Assembly: GCA_963921425.1 (NCBI GenBank)
Contig: OY992837.1
Coordinates: 21,406,630 to 21,470,629, forward strand
Reading direction: 5' to 3'
Source: Dryas octopetala
Taxonomy: Eukaryota; Streptophyta; Magnoliopsida; Rosales; Rosaceae
DNA: 64,000 nucleotides
Shown here piece after piece: positions 33,291-45,330 of this stretch (positions are counted from its first letter, which is position 1; each line of letters starts with the position of its first letter). The position numbers and the translations under genes were made by a program. Below the pieces are notes generated by a model. That model saw only the letters and a program-made list of their open reading frames with translations. It was not told the origin of the DNA and made no database searches.

Positions 33291-34945
33291 AAGCTTCACA
33301 AGTATTACAAGACGCAGACATAGCTGAAGGACCCTGAATATGCACGGGCACACCCTCCGAAGGAGTTGGGTAACCAATTGTGACCTGCAGAGGATTGGCA
33401 CTGGTTAGTTGATGAGTTGTACACAAAAGAAGCATAACAGGTACGTTAAATATTAATTATAATGGTCTTTTGAATGATTTTTCTTTCTACTATTTATGGT
33501 TAATCTATAACTTTGATGTGTTTTCCTCATGTAGAAACGTGCTAAGATCAATCCAGATAATCGGAATAAGAAGCCACATAACCACCATGGGGGCTCGCGA
33601 CCATTCCAAAAACACATGGAAGCAAAAAAATTGGTACCAAGAGTATATAATCATTTACATGTTTAATAAATTGTATTTTAAGTATCTATTCAATATATTT
33701 GTCATTTTTTAGCAAACATAGGAGGGTCAACAAATCACATATATTGAGAACTAGGGCCATATGTATAAGGGCAAATCGGGCAATTGGAGCGACGAGATGG
33801 CCAAAGAAAAACATGTAAGGGGTTCATTGCCAAAATCTGCTACGCATTTGACTAAATCCTTGAGTTTGGAATAGTTTGTTCTTTATAGTGCTATGAAATC
33901 AACTCACTTTTTGATAGGGTTAGTTAATGAATGTGTCAAATTAGAAATTGCTTAACAAATGCATCTGATGTTCAAATTATGTGATCTTGATCTTGAAATG
34001 ACCATTAGGATGTCTAGTATATGCTCACAAAAAACCAACTCAAGATATCTTACCAATCAATACAGAATTCGAAAAGAGTACCACAAGGTCAGTGACTAAA
34101 GAAAATAGAGAAAATGGATTTTGTGCAAAAACTTAAGACTTTGGTTAATCTATTTTCTAACCTCAAAAAGCTTTCCTCACCTACAAATCTGAAAAACAAT
34201 TTACCCACCGATTTTATACACAACACTTGTAGTTGTTGTTGGGTTGAAAGGGAACAAGAGAGTGGAAAAGTATTAGGTTTACTTGATAGGATTTTCTTAT
34301 TGATGTGAGGTTGGATAAATGTAGGGAATAATTTTGGTTATGTTTGGCATCAATTACTTGGAAAATATAAATATTTTGTATCTGCCCCATGAATGAAAAT
34401 ATTGAAATGTTAATTATCGCAGGTTATAAATTTTGGAATTATTAGAGAAACAAACAAGACTGTCAATTTTGTATTGACATTTTTATAAACATTTTGTATC
34501 TGCCCTATACCTTAATGTTTAACTAACATGCATACACTTCTCTTCTTTAATTGTAAGAAAAGATGGTGGCAGAGTTGAATGAAAAGAAGAAGGAGCTGGC
34601 TGAGAATGCACCCGAGGGTACATACCCCACTTGAGCATATCACTGTACATGTTGCATAACAGTTGGAGACCTTGGGGTTGCTAAAGGTAGGAAAATTCGA
34701 GGTGTGAGATATGGTCCTCGTCAAGAAACTGCTTCTTCCATGCATACAGTTCAAGTGCTTCAGCTACTGCAACAAATAAGAGAATTTAGGAGCTGACGGG
34801 AAAGGTGGAGGATCTTACCTCTTCTATTATGCAAATGAAAGCTGAGCTTGCTGCCATTCGAGGTGCCCAACATAACAATTCTTGTGATGATGTTGATGAA
34901 AATGATGATACCTTTGATGATCTTAAGGATATTAGGTCTAATTAG

Positions 34946-35599
34946 GTTGTTACACTTTTACTGTAGATGTATGTGTCTTGGGTATTTTGATATTGTGGTC
35001 TTTTGGCTTCATGTAGACCATTTAGTAATCATTAGGTAGATTAAGTGTGCATTAGGTATGCGCCAAAGGTATATATAGGAACAAATTTGGGTGTGCCAAA
35101 TCAGGTGTGCATTAGGTATGTTGGCAATTAGACCCTTTTGATATTTTGACTATGGTAGCTGCCAAATCAGATGTGCATTAGGTAATATGCCATCAATTAT
35201 TTTGAAGTGTTCATAAACTTTGGTCCTTTTGGAGTGTTAAGATACTTTGCTCCTTTTGAAGTGTACTTAGATACTTTGATCCCTGATGAAGTGTTGAGAT
35301 ATTGAAGTCACATGGGCATCTATATATTCAGATGATTTGGTCCTTTTGAAGTGTTTAAACACTTGTGCAATTTGTATATATGTTACATTTGAACCAAAAG
35401 TTATCTTATCTTTATTTAAGTATTTGTTCCATATTATTATTTACATAAATTACATTTATATTTGATAATGTGAATAAAAAATGCCTATTAATTTACAAAT
35501 TAAAACATATATGAAAAATAATTAAATGAATCCAAAAAATAAAGAAAATTAATTAAATACCAAAAGAAAAATATTAATGAATAAATAATGAAAATATAA
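34946..35599. other. CACTA 3' region with degenerate direct repeats
   Basis: Three copies of GTGTGCATTAGGTATG-like sequence lie between 35045 and 35185. Several copies of TTTGGTCCTTTTGAAGTGTT lie between 35195 and 35365. No coding sequence is seen. This is downstream of the second CACTA gene and leads into the right subterminal repeats. Confidence 0.6.
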
Positions 35600-36006
35600 A
35601 ATTAAGGAATAGGCGACAAAAGTGGATTTCCTCTCCTTTGGCACATGCATGATTTTGCTATAAAAATAAATATAATGGGCGACAAAACTTTGGCGCCAAA
35701 TATATGTATTTTGCGCCATTCCCTGGGAAATTTGTACAATAGGCGACAAAAATTGGAACCAAAATTCAAATCTTGTGCAATTCTTATGTGTACATTGGCG
35801 ACGAAATAATGCTATTCGGAGACGAAATATATTTCGTCTCAAAAAGAAAACAGCCACGAAATTTGTCTTTCTTGGCCAATTTTCATGAGCCACGCACTAT
35901 AGGCAACGAACCTGGTGACGAAATATTTTGGTGACCTATAGTATTTGGCAATGAATTATCGACTTTTAATGACGAAATGATTTTGTGGTAGAATTTTCTT
36001 GTAGTC
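35600..36006. repeat. Right subterminal repeats and terminus of the CACTA element
   Basis: At least eight variants of GGCGACAAAA / GGCGACGAAAT / TGACGAAAT occur in both orientations. The terminus reads TTTTCTTGTAGTC at 35994-36006; intact CACTA elements end ...TTGTAGTG, so the final base is changed. Small ORFs here are chance. Confidence 0.8.
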
Positions 36007-36900
36007 ACGCGAGCGCCTCCATAGAAGCTTAGCACCGCCACCCTAGCAGACGCCGGCCTTCATCGTGGTTTCTCTTGTTCTTCTCTATTCTAGTTGTTCT
36101 TGTTTTTTCTCATTCCATTTTGTGAACTTGATTAGTTTTAATCTATTTTTCCTCTTGGTTATGAATTCTTTTATGTTTTTCATTATGATTTAGTTCCTTT
36201 GACATGTTAGAGTGAGGATCGATGAACCACTAATCAAGGTTAAACCATAAAGTACTTAGAGGTAAACGATCATGCATGCACAACAATAGATTGCTTGATA
36301 CATATTAAATTCTTAATTTCTGCATAAACGTCATATTAGTTGTTTGCCACTTAGGATTGATCATCCTAAGTTGTATGCATCTAGCAATATTTGGGGATTG
36401 GTGTGAAATAATCAAAGACATCTGTCTCACAAGCTCTACGTGATCTTCCTGCAAGATCATGGGATTAAGTTTTGTAGATTCCTAGGGAACTCGCGACCAT
36501 AGCCGAAGGATAACATGTATAGTCAATTGCTTAGAGGAAATAATCAAGCTCTAAATTCATGCTTAAGAAAACATAATTTGTTAATGACAGTTACCACTAG
36601 TAACTAATCAAACCTAACTGGTAGACAAAACTTTAATACTAGGTATTTGAAGTGTAGTGCATGGCACCCCTAGTGGTGGTATTTCTAAGATTATGGTAGA
36701 TTCTAAACTCTAGCATGTCAACCCATTTACTTAATTTTATGCACTTAGTTTAGGTTCACTTTTCAAACCCCCTTCTTTTTACTGTTTTCAATAAAAGCTG
36801 ATCTAAGGGAATGTGTGCCTCGCCAATTCCATTCCTCGTACATATATGCTATCACTGCACCAGCGATTCGTATACTTGCAAACTACAACTTAGTAATCAT
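36007..36900 (+). mobile_element. LTR fragment, Athila/Tat-like
   Basis: The phrase ending GCGATTCGTATACTTGCAAACTA (36863-36885), preceded by GCCTCG and CTCGTACATATATGC, parallels the U5 region of the LTRs at 49942 and 56093 read on their own strand (CGACCTCGTGCTTGTACGC, then GCGATTCGTGCACTTGCG). GCTTAGAGGAAATAATCAAGC (about 36531) also has a counterpart there. The left part appears cut at the CACTA terminus. No coding sequence. Confidence 0.55.
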
Positions 36901-37237
36901 TTCAAATTCCAAGTAAAACAAGTTGTACAAAAAGTGACAACACTTATCATATATACCCAAAATTCAAATAGATAATTCCTATTAACATGCTTGCAAGAAA
37001 ACAAGTGTGTTATCATATATACAAAAAATTCAAATATATTCACCATTCCCATCAAATGGTGGTACACGTGCGTTGTCCAAATCTAAAGGAGAAGAAGAGA
37101 TAGATCAGGAAAGAGAGGGAGAGTGAGAGAGAAGGAGAGGGATAAAGGGGAAATAAATTAAGGGAGAGAGAGAGTGGGGATGGGCTGCTGGTAGTGGAGC
37201 TGGTGGCGGGTTAGGTGGGTGGGTTGGGGACTAACTG
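36901..37237. other. Short repeats and GA-rich tract, no gene
   Basis: A ~29-bp phrase TTATCATATATACNNAAAATTCAAATA occurs twice (36950 and 37010). A purine-rich tract follows at 37088-37180. Nothing else is recognised. Confidence 0.5.
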
Positions 37238-39027
37238 TGTGAGACCTCGGATTTTTTAAAAATAACTATTTGAATTTTATTTGAGAAAAAAATTGTTCAA
37301 AGTTGTTCATATTTGTTTCTTTTATAAAAATTGAAAGTAAAGGTTTTCAAAAATATTTTATTATTTGAAATGTTTATGTTTTAAATAAATTATTTTAAAA
37401 GTTGACGTTATTTGACCAAAATAAAGGTTTTAGTTTTTTTTTTTAACGATATTTTCAGTTATTGGGATAGAGCACAGGACTACGGGAGCGTAGCCACGAA
37501 CGGTTCTTGAATCAGAGTTACGGTTAAAAATTTACGATGTTTTTAATTTGAGGGGTAACATTGTATTTTCACAACCTAGGTTTTATGAGGTGTATAGCCA
37601 TCATTTCAGTCTTTATCTCCCTTTTTTTTTCTCCTGAAACAGTCGCACGCTCTCTTCTCTATGTTTTCTCTCCTCCCGCGTAGCCTCGCTGGCGCATGTG
37701 TCGTCGTCTGGTGGCGATTGTTGGAGATTCTTGTCTCCTCTTCTCCGTCTCTCTTGCCTCTTCCTTGCCATGTTTTTCAATCGCTCAGAAAACCACCCAA
37801 ACAACCTAGAACGTAGCGACACTGATCGATGGTGCTTGCCGGCATCTTGTCGTTTCCGATAGAGTTAGGAAGCCAGACCACCTGCTTGTCATAGTGAGTC
37901 TTTCCATGGCTTCTGATTGCCCAACTGACCAGCTACGACGACATTTCGAAGCCAAGTATCTCAGCGGTTTTCCGCCATCGATCCTGCCGAATCCGGCGGC
38001 GGATTGAGGTGGTTCTGGTCCTATTCTTCTCTCCTCAGCATGGTCTTCCTACTAATGTATTTGATTGAGTATGATTTCAATTGAATAAAAAGCTCTAATT
38101 TGAAACCCTAACTCTTGCAGCTACCACCCTCAGATTTTGGCGGCTCCCACCATTTCAGGTCATTATTGAGTATCTGTTATCTTAGCTTTTTCGAATTCTT
38201 TGTGTATTGGATTCATTTATGTGATTTGGAGATTAATTTTGAAATCCCTTGTCCAGGTATTCTGCCACCACGAGCTTAGTAGTCCATGGATGCAATTAAG
38301 GTGTACGTTCTCTTTGTTTTGTTTCGTTGAAATCACAAAAACTTGTGTGTTATTGTTTTTGTCAGTTTTGAGTTCCTCTGTGTAACTTGTTCAGGTCAGA
38401 TTGATTTAGAGAAGAAAAACCATGTTTGTAATCTTTGTCATTGCTGAAACCACAAAACCAGCCACCCTTGAGATTCTGATTTTAAATGAAAAACCAGTTT
38501 TGGCAAATCTTGTGTATTCAACCATACACAAACCTAAGACCCATTTAGTTTTGAAATGTGAAATTAACTTGGTTGATTTTGAAACAAAGGAAAATAAGGG
38601 TTTTGTCTAAATGAGAGTTTTAATTTATTTGTGAAAACAAAGTTGATTTTGAGACAAAACTTAGAATCGATTTACTAACAAGGGTATTTTGGAATTTTCT
38701 CACCAAAAGTTCATGTAACCAATTTTTTGATAAGTTGACCCTATTTACTTATGAAATCCAATCCATTAGTTTCAGATTAGAAAGAGCTCGGAAAGTAATC
38801 CCAGACCCTCTGTTTGACCCAGGGTGTTTTGGTCATTTCACCATTTTCTTTTGAATCTCGTACTTTTTTCATCTTGAAGTTTAGACTTCCGGTAATTTAA
38901 ATTGACTCGTTTGTCCCTTGTTTTTTTTTAAGGGCAACTGGTCGATTTATCGAATTATCGTAACGCGCACCTTTTGAGTCGGTTGTTGAGAAAACTTTTT
39001 AAAAGTTTCTCTTGGAACCTAAGTGGG
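37238..39027 (+). mobile_element. 5' part of an LTR, family related to 1648/5853
   Basis: It starts TGTGAGACCTCGG at 37238. It carries the GAGTTACGGTT ... GAGGGGTAACATTGTA module (37515-37575) also seen in the LTRs at 1648, 8640 and 22720, then C/T-rich leader sequence. It contains the dispersed segment 38040-38625. A matching 3' end and TSD were not found, and the solo LTR at 39028 interrupts it. The frame at 37613-37822 on the minus strand is low-complexity and rejected. Confidence 0.55.
38040..38625 (+). repeat. Second copy of the dispersed sequence (508-850 plus 13533-13774)
   Basis: It is the uninterrupted counterpart that shows where the 12.7-kb insertion landed. It reads through GAGTTCCTCTGTGTAACTTG where the other copy is split by the LTR after CCTTTG. 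Divergence is moderate, so the copies are old relative to the insertion. Confidence 0.8.
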
Positions 39028-41024
39028 TGTGAAGCCCGAAAATTCTCAAAAGTATTTTGTGAATTTTCTTAAAACTTTACGGAAATTAGAGAGTTTTTCT
39101 AGAATTTATTTTGTTAAGGAAATTTGTTTTCCTTCGAGACCGAGGGGTCTTTTGAGTAGCATGCCTTCACGGAAAAAGTTATGTTTGTTTTTAGAAGATC
39201 AACGGTGCAGACCTCGTATTTTTTGGAATTCAGGAATTTATCCTATGAATTTCCAAAGTTTATTTAGTATTTTAATTTTCTAGAATTTAATTTGGAGTTC
39301 CCAAATTTTCTGAAAATTATAAAAGGTGAAAATTGGTGTTTTGACCCTTTAGATATTTAGTACTCACTTAGACAAGTCGGTAGAATTTTTTGGTGAATTT
39401 TTTCGAGTCCCAAGCTATTTTTAGCAAATTTTTGAAGAAGGGATAAAAAACGGAAAACATGGTGCCATGTGGCACACCATGATTGGATAACACACTTCTC
39501 TAAGCCCAGGCCATGTTTCTCTCTTTTGGGCTGCACCTTTTTACTAAATTTTTAAAGCCCATTTCAAGTTTTGAAAGTCCATTCTACAAAGCCCAAAGCC
39601 TAAAACTCACAGTTCAAAGCTCATCCCACAAAGCCCAAAGCTCATCCCACAAAACCCAAAGCCCAAAGCTCATTTTCTAGGATGTTATAGAATTCTCTAG
39701 AATTTTGATTTTTATTTTATATTTATTTTATTTTTAATTATAGATCTAGATCATTCCAATTGATTCTAGCCACACACTTCAAATTAATCCTAGTCATTAA
39801 ATCCACCCTTGCTCACTTATAAATACCTCCCAAAACCATCACTTTCATTCACACCTAAACTTTGAATTCTAGAGCTTCTCTCTCTAGAAATTATTTCTCT
39901 CTCTCCCTAGTTGTTCTCTTTCTCTCTCTAGAGATCAAATAGAAATTTCTCTATTTTGATCATAAGTGGAGTTTTAGAGGTCCGATTGGCGAACCGTTTT
40001 CGCTTAAGTGTTCGTGGAGTCGAGCGCCACCCTTTAGAGTCGAAATTCTGCAGAAATTAGAATTTCCATTTTTTAGCCTTCGGTAACCTCTTCAACCTTT
40101 GTTGAAACTTTGCTAAAATTTTATTAAATTTTGTACTTTTATTAATTACATTATTTTATTCTGTTGTTTTGCTAGTTTAGTTGTATCGAAGTTCTGTTCG
40201 TGCACCGTCTTCTACAGATAAGCTCGTAACCCAACTTTTTTAACAATTGTTTATTTAAGTTGTGGTTTTAGACGAAACACTGCTTAACTGTTTAACTGAA
40301 AATGGATTAAATAATATATTGAGGCCATATCTGTGGTAAACCCAACAACGTATTTTCTAAAACCGGTCCATGAGCATACAGGCATTGGGGATTGAGCCAG
40401 AGCTCACTCAGTTTCCCCATGCACTAATCTGGACATGTTGTAGGTGAACACTGATTAATCTCCTTCATTTAAATTAAAATGAACCTAAGTAGAAACCAAA
40501 CTGTCTAACATGACTGTCTGCCTCGGGGAGCAGAGTCATGCCAGATTAAGAATTCAGAGAAGACTAGCAATTACGCTAGTACCGAACCTTTGAATTTTAC
40601 CTAATCTTAACAGACAAGGTCGAGGGCACGCTTTGTACGTTCCTAATAGCTGTCGTCGCATTTGGAACTCCAATTTTCCCAACAGGCATGCGTGGAGAGT
40701 TCAGACTTTGAGACAGGCAAGACTTTCACATTGGTAACAGGTAGGGGAAAACACCATGTCCTGGTTATAGGGTTTTCCCATATTTTGATAATACTATATA
40801 TTATGGAATTGTTTTCAAGTATTGCATGGATTTTGTATCGCATACTTGTATGGATTTTATTGTGATTACCATTGCAACCTGAGAGTAAAAGGCTCTAGTG
40901 TAGTGTCCTTGGGTTTCGATCCTCTAGGGAGTTTGAGAATGTGATACTTAGTGGAAAAAGTATTATATTCTCGGGATTTCTAGAATAGGTGCCGCTGTGA
41001 CGTAGCCATTTTCGAGGCGTTACA
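39028..41024 (+). mobile_element. Solo LTR (2.0 kb), same group as the outer LTR at 851-13527
   Basis: It runs from TGTGAAGCCCGAAAATT to CGAGGCGTTACA. Flanking 5-mers are GTGGG (39023-39027) and ATGGG (41025-41029), a TSD with one mismatch that fits age. It has a TATA box at 39818-39825 and a CTCTCT leader (39880-39945). Its 3' half (40240-40700) matches the reverse of 4860-5330, including the phrase with CCTCGGGGAGCAGA. No internal region. Confidence 0.8.
39818..39825 (+). promoter_or_regulatory. TATA box of the solo LTR at 39028
   Basis: TATAAATA lies about 790 bp into the LTR, followed 60-120 bases later by a pyrimidine-rich leader. This is the typical arrangement of an LTR promoter. Confidence 0.6.
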
Positions 41025-41029
41025 ATGGG

Positions 41030-42605
41030 TGATTTGTGACATAAAACAAGTGTCGATGTGACGTAGCCATTGGTCGGAATGTGATTTGTTAATCAAACTG
41101 CAGAGTTGGATTTACCACGATGGTTATTTGAATTTCATGATTTACGTGCAATATATTTTATAATTGTTTTACCTATTCGATGATGTGCACGTATTCGATT
41201 TTAATGTTGTTTGTGAAGGAAAATAAAATTGAATTACGGTTTTCATAATTTAATTAGGTATTAGATCTTTCACTTAGATTAAAGGCTAACAATATGTGTT
41301 TGCTAATTAATTAAAATGAATTAGGGCACACTCTAGAGATTTCATGTAATTTTCCTATTTGGTTAAGGTGTACTCTACCTTACATAACTAGAACTCATAA
41401 TTGGATTAATAAGTTAGTTGGTAACATAGACATATAATGTTTGATAAATATTTATAACATGAATGTATTCCACACACATTCTTGATGAGAAAATATATCT
41501 AGTACGGTCGAAGTAATGGAGAGATTCAGAGTTTCCTATGGGTCTGCTCAACGGGAACATCCCTAACTTCCTAACAAGAAGATAAAAATGGATTCTATTC
41601 CCGGTCACAGTTGTAGCTTGTTTTCTTAAAATGAGTCTCCATTTATTTTGATGAGATCAATGTTGATACTTTCTCATTGAGAATTGTGGTTGCTTAATTG
41701 AATTGGAAAGTGAGCATGATCGTGGTTTTAAGAATAGTGATATCACGTTTGTGATTGAATGTGTTATGACCTGGGAGTAAAGGGTTACGAAAAACGATAA
41801 CCTTGGGTTTCGATCCCTTACACCTTCGGAGGGGTACGTACGGACGAGCTAGTCGATTTGTCCTTCTGGAGAGGATGGCTTAAGGGGTACTACCATGAAA
41901 TGAATACTCTCGCTACATTATTAGGTGTGGTTAGGGTAAGTCTAGTTGGTTCTATAGGTGGTCTGTCATTGAGTTGTTGTTCTTTAATATTTGAGCAACT
42001 CCCGTTTTGGGATTTAGATTAGTACTCCCATTTTGCGATTTGGATTGGTGTCATGCTACCCTGACGTATTGACGATACTGACATTTTACTTCATAGTTTT
42101 CAGGTACGTTTCATGACTTGTGCGTGACCTGTGATGTGGTATAATATATGCTCTGACGTTTCTTGATGCTACACTTAACTTTGGTTTGTTATAAGTGTTC
42201 AATCATGTTACATGATCTTGAGTATGTGTGTTTTTGAGTTGGTATTCATTCACACGAGCTTCAAAAGCTTACCGAGTTTTTATGTGACCCAGTGCACTAT
42301 TCAATGGTGTAGTTGGTCATTTTACAGAGTACTTATGATTGATCAGAGTGGCACAGCAGGAAGGCATGACAGTGGGCGAACTGAAAAGAGATTGATATAT
42401 ATTTTGTACTTACAAATCATTTTAATGAGTTTATTATTACTTTTGACTCACTGATTTTATTTGTTATTTTGAGGTTTTATTTTATTTGATTGATGTGTCG
42501 CTTTCAAATTATCTGAATGATTTACTCTTGTTAAATTTTGGGCCTAATATTTTAAATAAGTAACTAGTTTTACATCTCTCTAAAGGGCTTACGAGCCTAA
42601 GTGCC
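41030..42605 (+). mobile_element. LTR-derived 3' fragment
   Basis: The stretch 41765-41930 (GACCTGGGAGTAAAGG, CCTTGGGTTTCGATCCC, CGGAGGGGTACGTACGGAC, TGTCCTTCTGGAGAGG) parallels the reverse of 4560-4690 in the outer LTR. It is therefore the 3' portion of a related LTR, perhaps that begun at 37238. The end is not defined. No coding sequence. Confidence 0.55.
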
Positions 42606-43278
42606 TTGATTTTGAGAGAACAACCTTGTGCAATTTATGTTCATTGCTTGGTCATCAACTTCAACTAACTCTTGTTGCCGTTGCAAAGAAAAATGCCGAC
42701 ATTGCCACTTTTTTCACATCTTGTAATAGTGTGGTTAATATTGTTGGAGTATCTTATAAGCATCATGATGCATTGAGAGAACAACTCCAAAAAGAGCTTA
42801 TGGAAGCCTTTGAAAATGATTGTCTTCAAACAAGGCGAGGCTTAAATCAAGAATCTAGTCTTAAACGTGCCAGTGATCCACGTTGGAACTCTCATTATGG
42901 TATGTTGATTAGTTTGATTTCCATGTTTCCATCTGTTGTTAAGGTGCTTGAATTGATTGTTGGTGATCACTACATTGATAGAGTATGAGTGAAGCAAATA
43001 GATTATTAGGAGAAATACAATCTTTTGAGTTTATGGTTCACCTAGTTTTTATGAGATCTATATTGGGAATCACAAATGCTTTGTCAGAAGCATTACAAAA
43101 GAAAGATCAAGAGATTGTGAGTGTAATTAATGACTTTAGTCAAAACAAGTAAGGAAAGACTACGTACGCCATATGAGGAATAATGAGTTTGATCTTTTGG
43201 TTGATCAAGTATCTTCTTTTTGTGCTAAAAATCATATTGAGGTTCTTAACATGGATAAGACATATATAGCTCAAGGAG
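42606..43278 (+). pseudogene. hAT-type transposase fragment, first part
   Basis: The frame reads REQPCAIYVHCL, then after a one-base shift near 42650 HQLQLTLVAVAKKN, FTSCNSVVNIVG, GLNQESSLKRASDPRWNSHYG (42841), LISMFPSVVKVLELI, and after another shift near 42985 EANRLLGEIQSFEFMVHLVFM. It ends in MDKTYIAQG at 43276. This matches the plant TTF-type zinc finger / hAT-dimerisation transposase-derived family (DUF4371 group). The N-terminal part with the zinc finger and first catalytic Asp is absent. The gene is cut at 43279 by an LTR element; its C-terminal part is at 49503. Confidence 0.85.
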
Positions 43279-45330
43279 TGATGCAAAACAATACACTAAG
43301 CTTAAACTTAAGTTAATTTAAAACTAACCTAGTTTGAAAATTTTGTTAGTTTGTGAGGCGACTTAAAAGAAAATGCAACTAAAGTATAAAGCAAATAACA
43401 ATAATGCTAGTTGTCCCACATTTTTTTTCCCACATTTGTATCCCACCTGATGTGTCATTACTTTACTGGAAGGATATTTCTTTTTTCTTTTTTAGGTTTT
43501 ATTTTTTAATTTTTAGTGTCCAATGTATGAATGCCATGTAAGATGGTATGAAATTGTGATATAAAAATGTGGTAAGTGTAGTATTACTGAGCAAATAAAG
43601 TAGATGAAAAGAGAATAAAGTAAATAAAGGTGCAAGAATTTAAATATTAAATCTATAAAGGAAAATAACAACGTTTTAGTTTTGGAAGTTAAACAATGGT
43701 ATAAGAACCAAGGTTAGGGTTCCACACCACTTATGAACATATTAAGTGAGATTTTTTAGTAATTTCCCAAAAAGGAGGGCACCCAAGAGTCACTTGATGC
43801 CCTCTTACAAAGATAAATATGAATTGAGCACAAAAATTGAAGATTTATATGGTAGATCTTGATTTTGCTTAGAAAATTCAAACTTTAAGCAACTCAAGTG
43901 AACCAAAAACTAAGGAACAACTAGAGTTCAAAAAGGTTTTTGTTTAAGAGATTAACCATAAAGCTAAAATGTGGAAAGAGTATCTAACTATCTATAATAT
44001 ATGACATTATGGGTGAAAGATGGTCTCTTTCTTATTTTAATATCAAGATCTAGAGCTTGTAGGATCTAAATAAGGGAAAAATTAACATAAAAATCTCACT
44101 TAATAATATTCATGGTGGTGTTTCCTCCTTACCTTGGTAAGGAGGTTTAGTGACCACCCTTGAGCTTAGATATTAAATAAAAATAAATAAATAAACATGT
44201 AATTTAAAGAACAAGAAAATAAATAACACTGCTAACCATAAAGTAAAGAACTACATAAAATAAAAGGCATAGAGTAAATAAAAGATTATCATAAAAGATA
44301 ATAGAGAGATAAATTAAAGTTTCATTAATTAAAGTGCAAGAAAATTACATTTATATTCTCTCTCAAACAACATAGCCAAAGGGCTTAATAGAGAAATCCT
44401 AAAAGAATACTAGAAATAGGTAGAAAATTAAAATGTAGAAGAAAAAATGTAAAAGAGGGGCTAAAGGTTTCTTTAAATAGGCAAAGATTAGGTCATGTGA
44501 TGAGAAAAATATCAGCACAAAAGCTGGTGCAAGGCTGGAAATATCTAGGATTTCTGCCACATGTCACGCAGATATAGGCTGAGAGGTGAGAGAGAGAGGC
44601 ACATGGATGAATGGCTGGAGAAAGGTTGTCAACAGCTGCAATGGGACACGTGGTTGCATATGGGTGGAGGAGAGGAAGATTAATGAAGAGGCGGAAGGAT
44701 GCTGGCTAGTCTTGGTGCAAGTGCGGCTGGAGAGCAACGTGAGAGAGAAGAAAGGAAGGTGGCTGGCTTAGCTCGGCGGCTTGGCTTACTTGTGAGTGGA
44801 CGCGCGTTAGCTGGAGGAAGGCCAAATGTTTGATTAATCAAACATATGCTAGCTACTGGGCGGAAGAAAAATAAAGGGAGGTAGTTGGGAAAGAGAGAAA
44901 GAAGCACCACGTGTCGTTCTAGTGTTGGCTGAAGAGAAGATGACTACGCCACGTGTCGCATCGTGGAAGGCCAAATGTTTGATTAATCAAACAAATAGTT
45001 ACTAGGCGGAAAAAAGCTTTAGGAAGCTTCCCAGTGACTCTTCAGCTTCCATTTGTTTGGGCTGGGCTTCATTTCTTCTTTTGGGCTTTTTCTTGAATTT
45101 AAAACCTACAACATTAAAATAACTAATTAGTAAAAATTCTAATTTTAAAATCTAGCCTAAATGAAAAATAAATACAACCTAATAAAATCTAAGAATTATA
45201 ACAAAACCTAATAAAACCCACTAATTAACTAAATAATAAAAATAAGAATTAAAACACTAAAAATCCTCAAAGACATAGACAAAAATGTATGGTTTTAAGG
45301 ATAAAATATGTATATAAATGAAGTTCAACA
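43279..45330 (-). repeat. 3' LTR of the Athila/Tat-like element
   Basis: The 2052-bp LTR has TG..CA ends. Its last 1060 bp match 48612-49502 well. It includes a purine/GGCT-rich block (44540-45080), a TATTTAAA promoter-like site (minus strand, about 44471-44480) and a MITE at 43399-43589 that is younger than the LTR. Confidence 0.85.
43399..43589. mobile_element. MITE, Mutator-like (9-bp TSD), copy 2
   Basis: This 191-bp element has ends CAATAATGCTAG and (minus strand) CAGTAATACTACACTTACC and the perfect 9-bp TSD AGCAAATAA (43390-43398 and 43590-43598). Read on the minus strand it matches copy 1 at 14760-14966 closely (ACCACATTTTTATA, CATGGCATTCATACATTGG). Confidence 0.88.

Larger units (their letters stand above)
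29428..34945 (+). pseudogene. CACTA second gene, Transposase_24 (Ptta/En/Spm) type, disrupted
   Basis: The frame opens MTKLTDSGKRKKK (29428). Later blocks read RGLTV-like and FVRTTTPMKVKRWKEVSE (31830), FDIDLKDPDIWRYVVDH (32237), DWHWLVDELYTKEA (33390), KINPDNRNKKPHNHHGGSRP (33545) and NWSDEMAKEK (33790). A C-terminal part includes GRKIRGVRYGPRQE (34690), a coiled-coil-like QLLQQIRE / MQMKAELAAIRG stretch and an acidic end, and it stops at 34945. This order fits the Ptta/En/Spm plant transposase family (Pfam Transposase_24), the partner of TNP2 that is thought to bind the subterminal repeats. Stops, a duplicated block and a MULE insertion break it. Exon limits are only approximate. Confidence 0.75.
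13770..36006 (+). mobile_element. CACTA (En/Spm) DNA transposon, degraded, with six nested insertions
   Basis: The evidence is threefold: subterminal GGCGACAAAA-type repeats at both ends (13775-14000 and 35600-36006), a right terminus that on the minus strand reads GACTACAAGAAAATT (CACTACAAGAAAA in intact elements), and two plus-strand gene remnants between them: a TNP2 transposase, then a Transposase_24-type protein. The left terminal repeat is missing and the right one has a changed terminal base, so the element cannot be excised as it stands. Subtracting the six insertions and their TSDs leaves about 10.9 kb, a usual size for an autonomous CACTA element. No TSD could be assigned. Confidence 0.85.

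Noticed and set aside
37613-37822. 69-residue Arg/Lys/Glu-rich minus-strand ORF
   Set aside because: It is the complement of a pyrimidine-rich LTR leader, without domain or conservation.
37238-42605. A single complete LTR from 37238 to the end of the LTR-like DNA
   Set aside because: I could not find a 3' end with a TSD matching AACTG or CTAAC, so the two fragments are listed separately.
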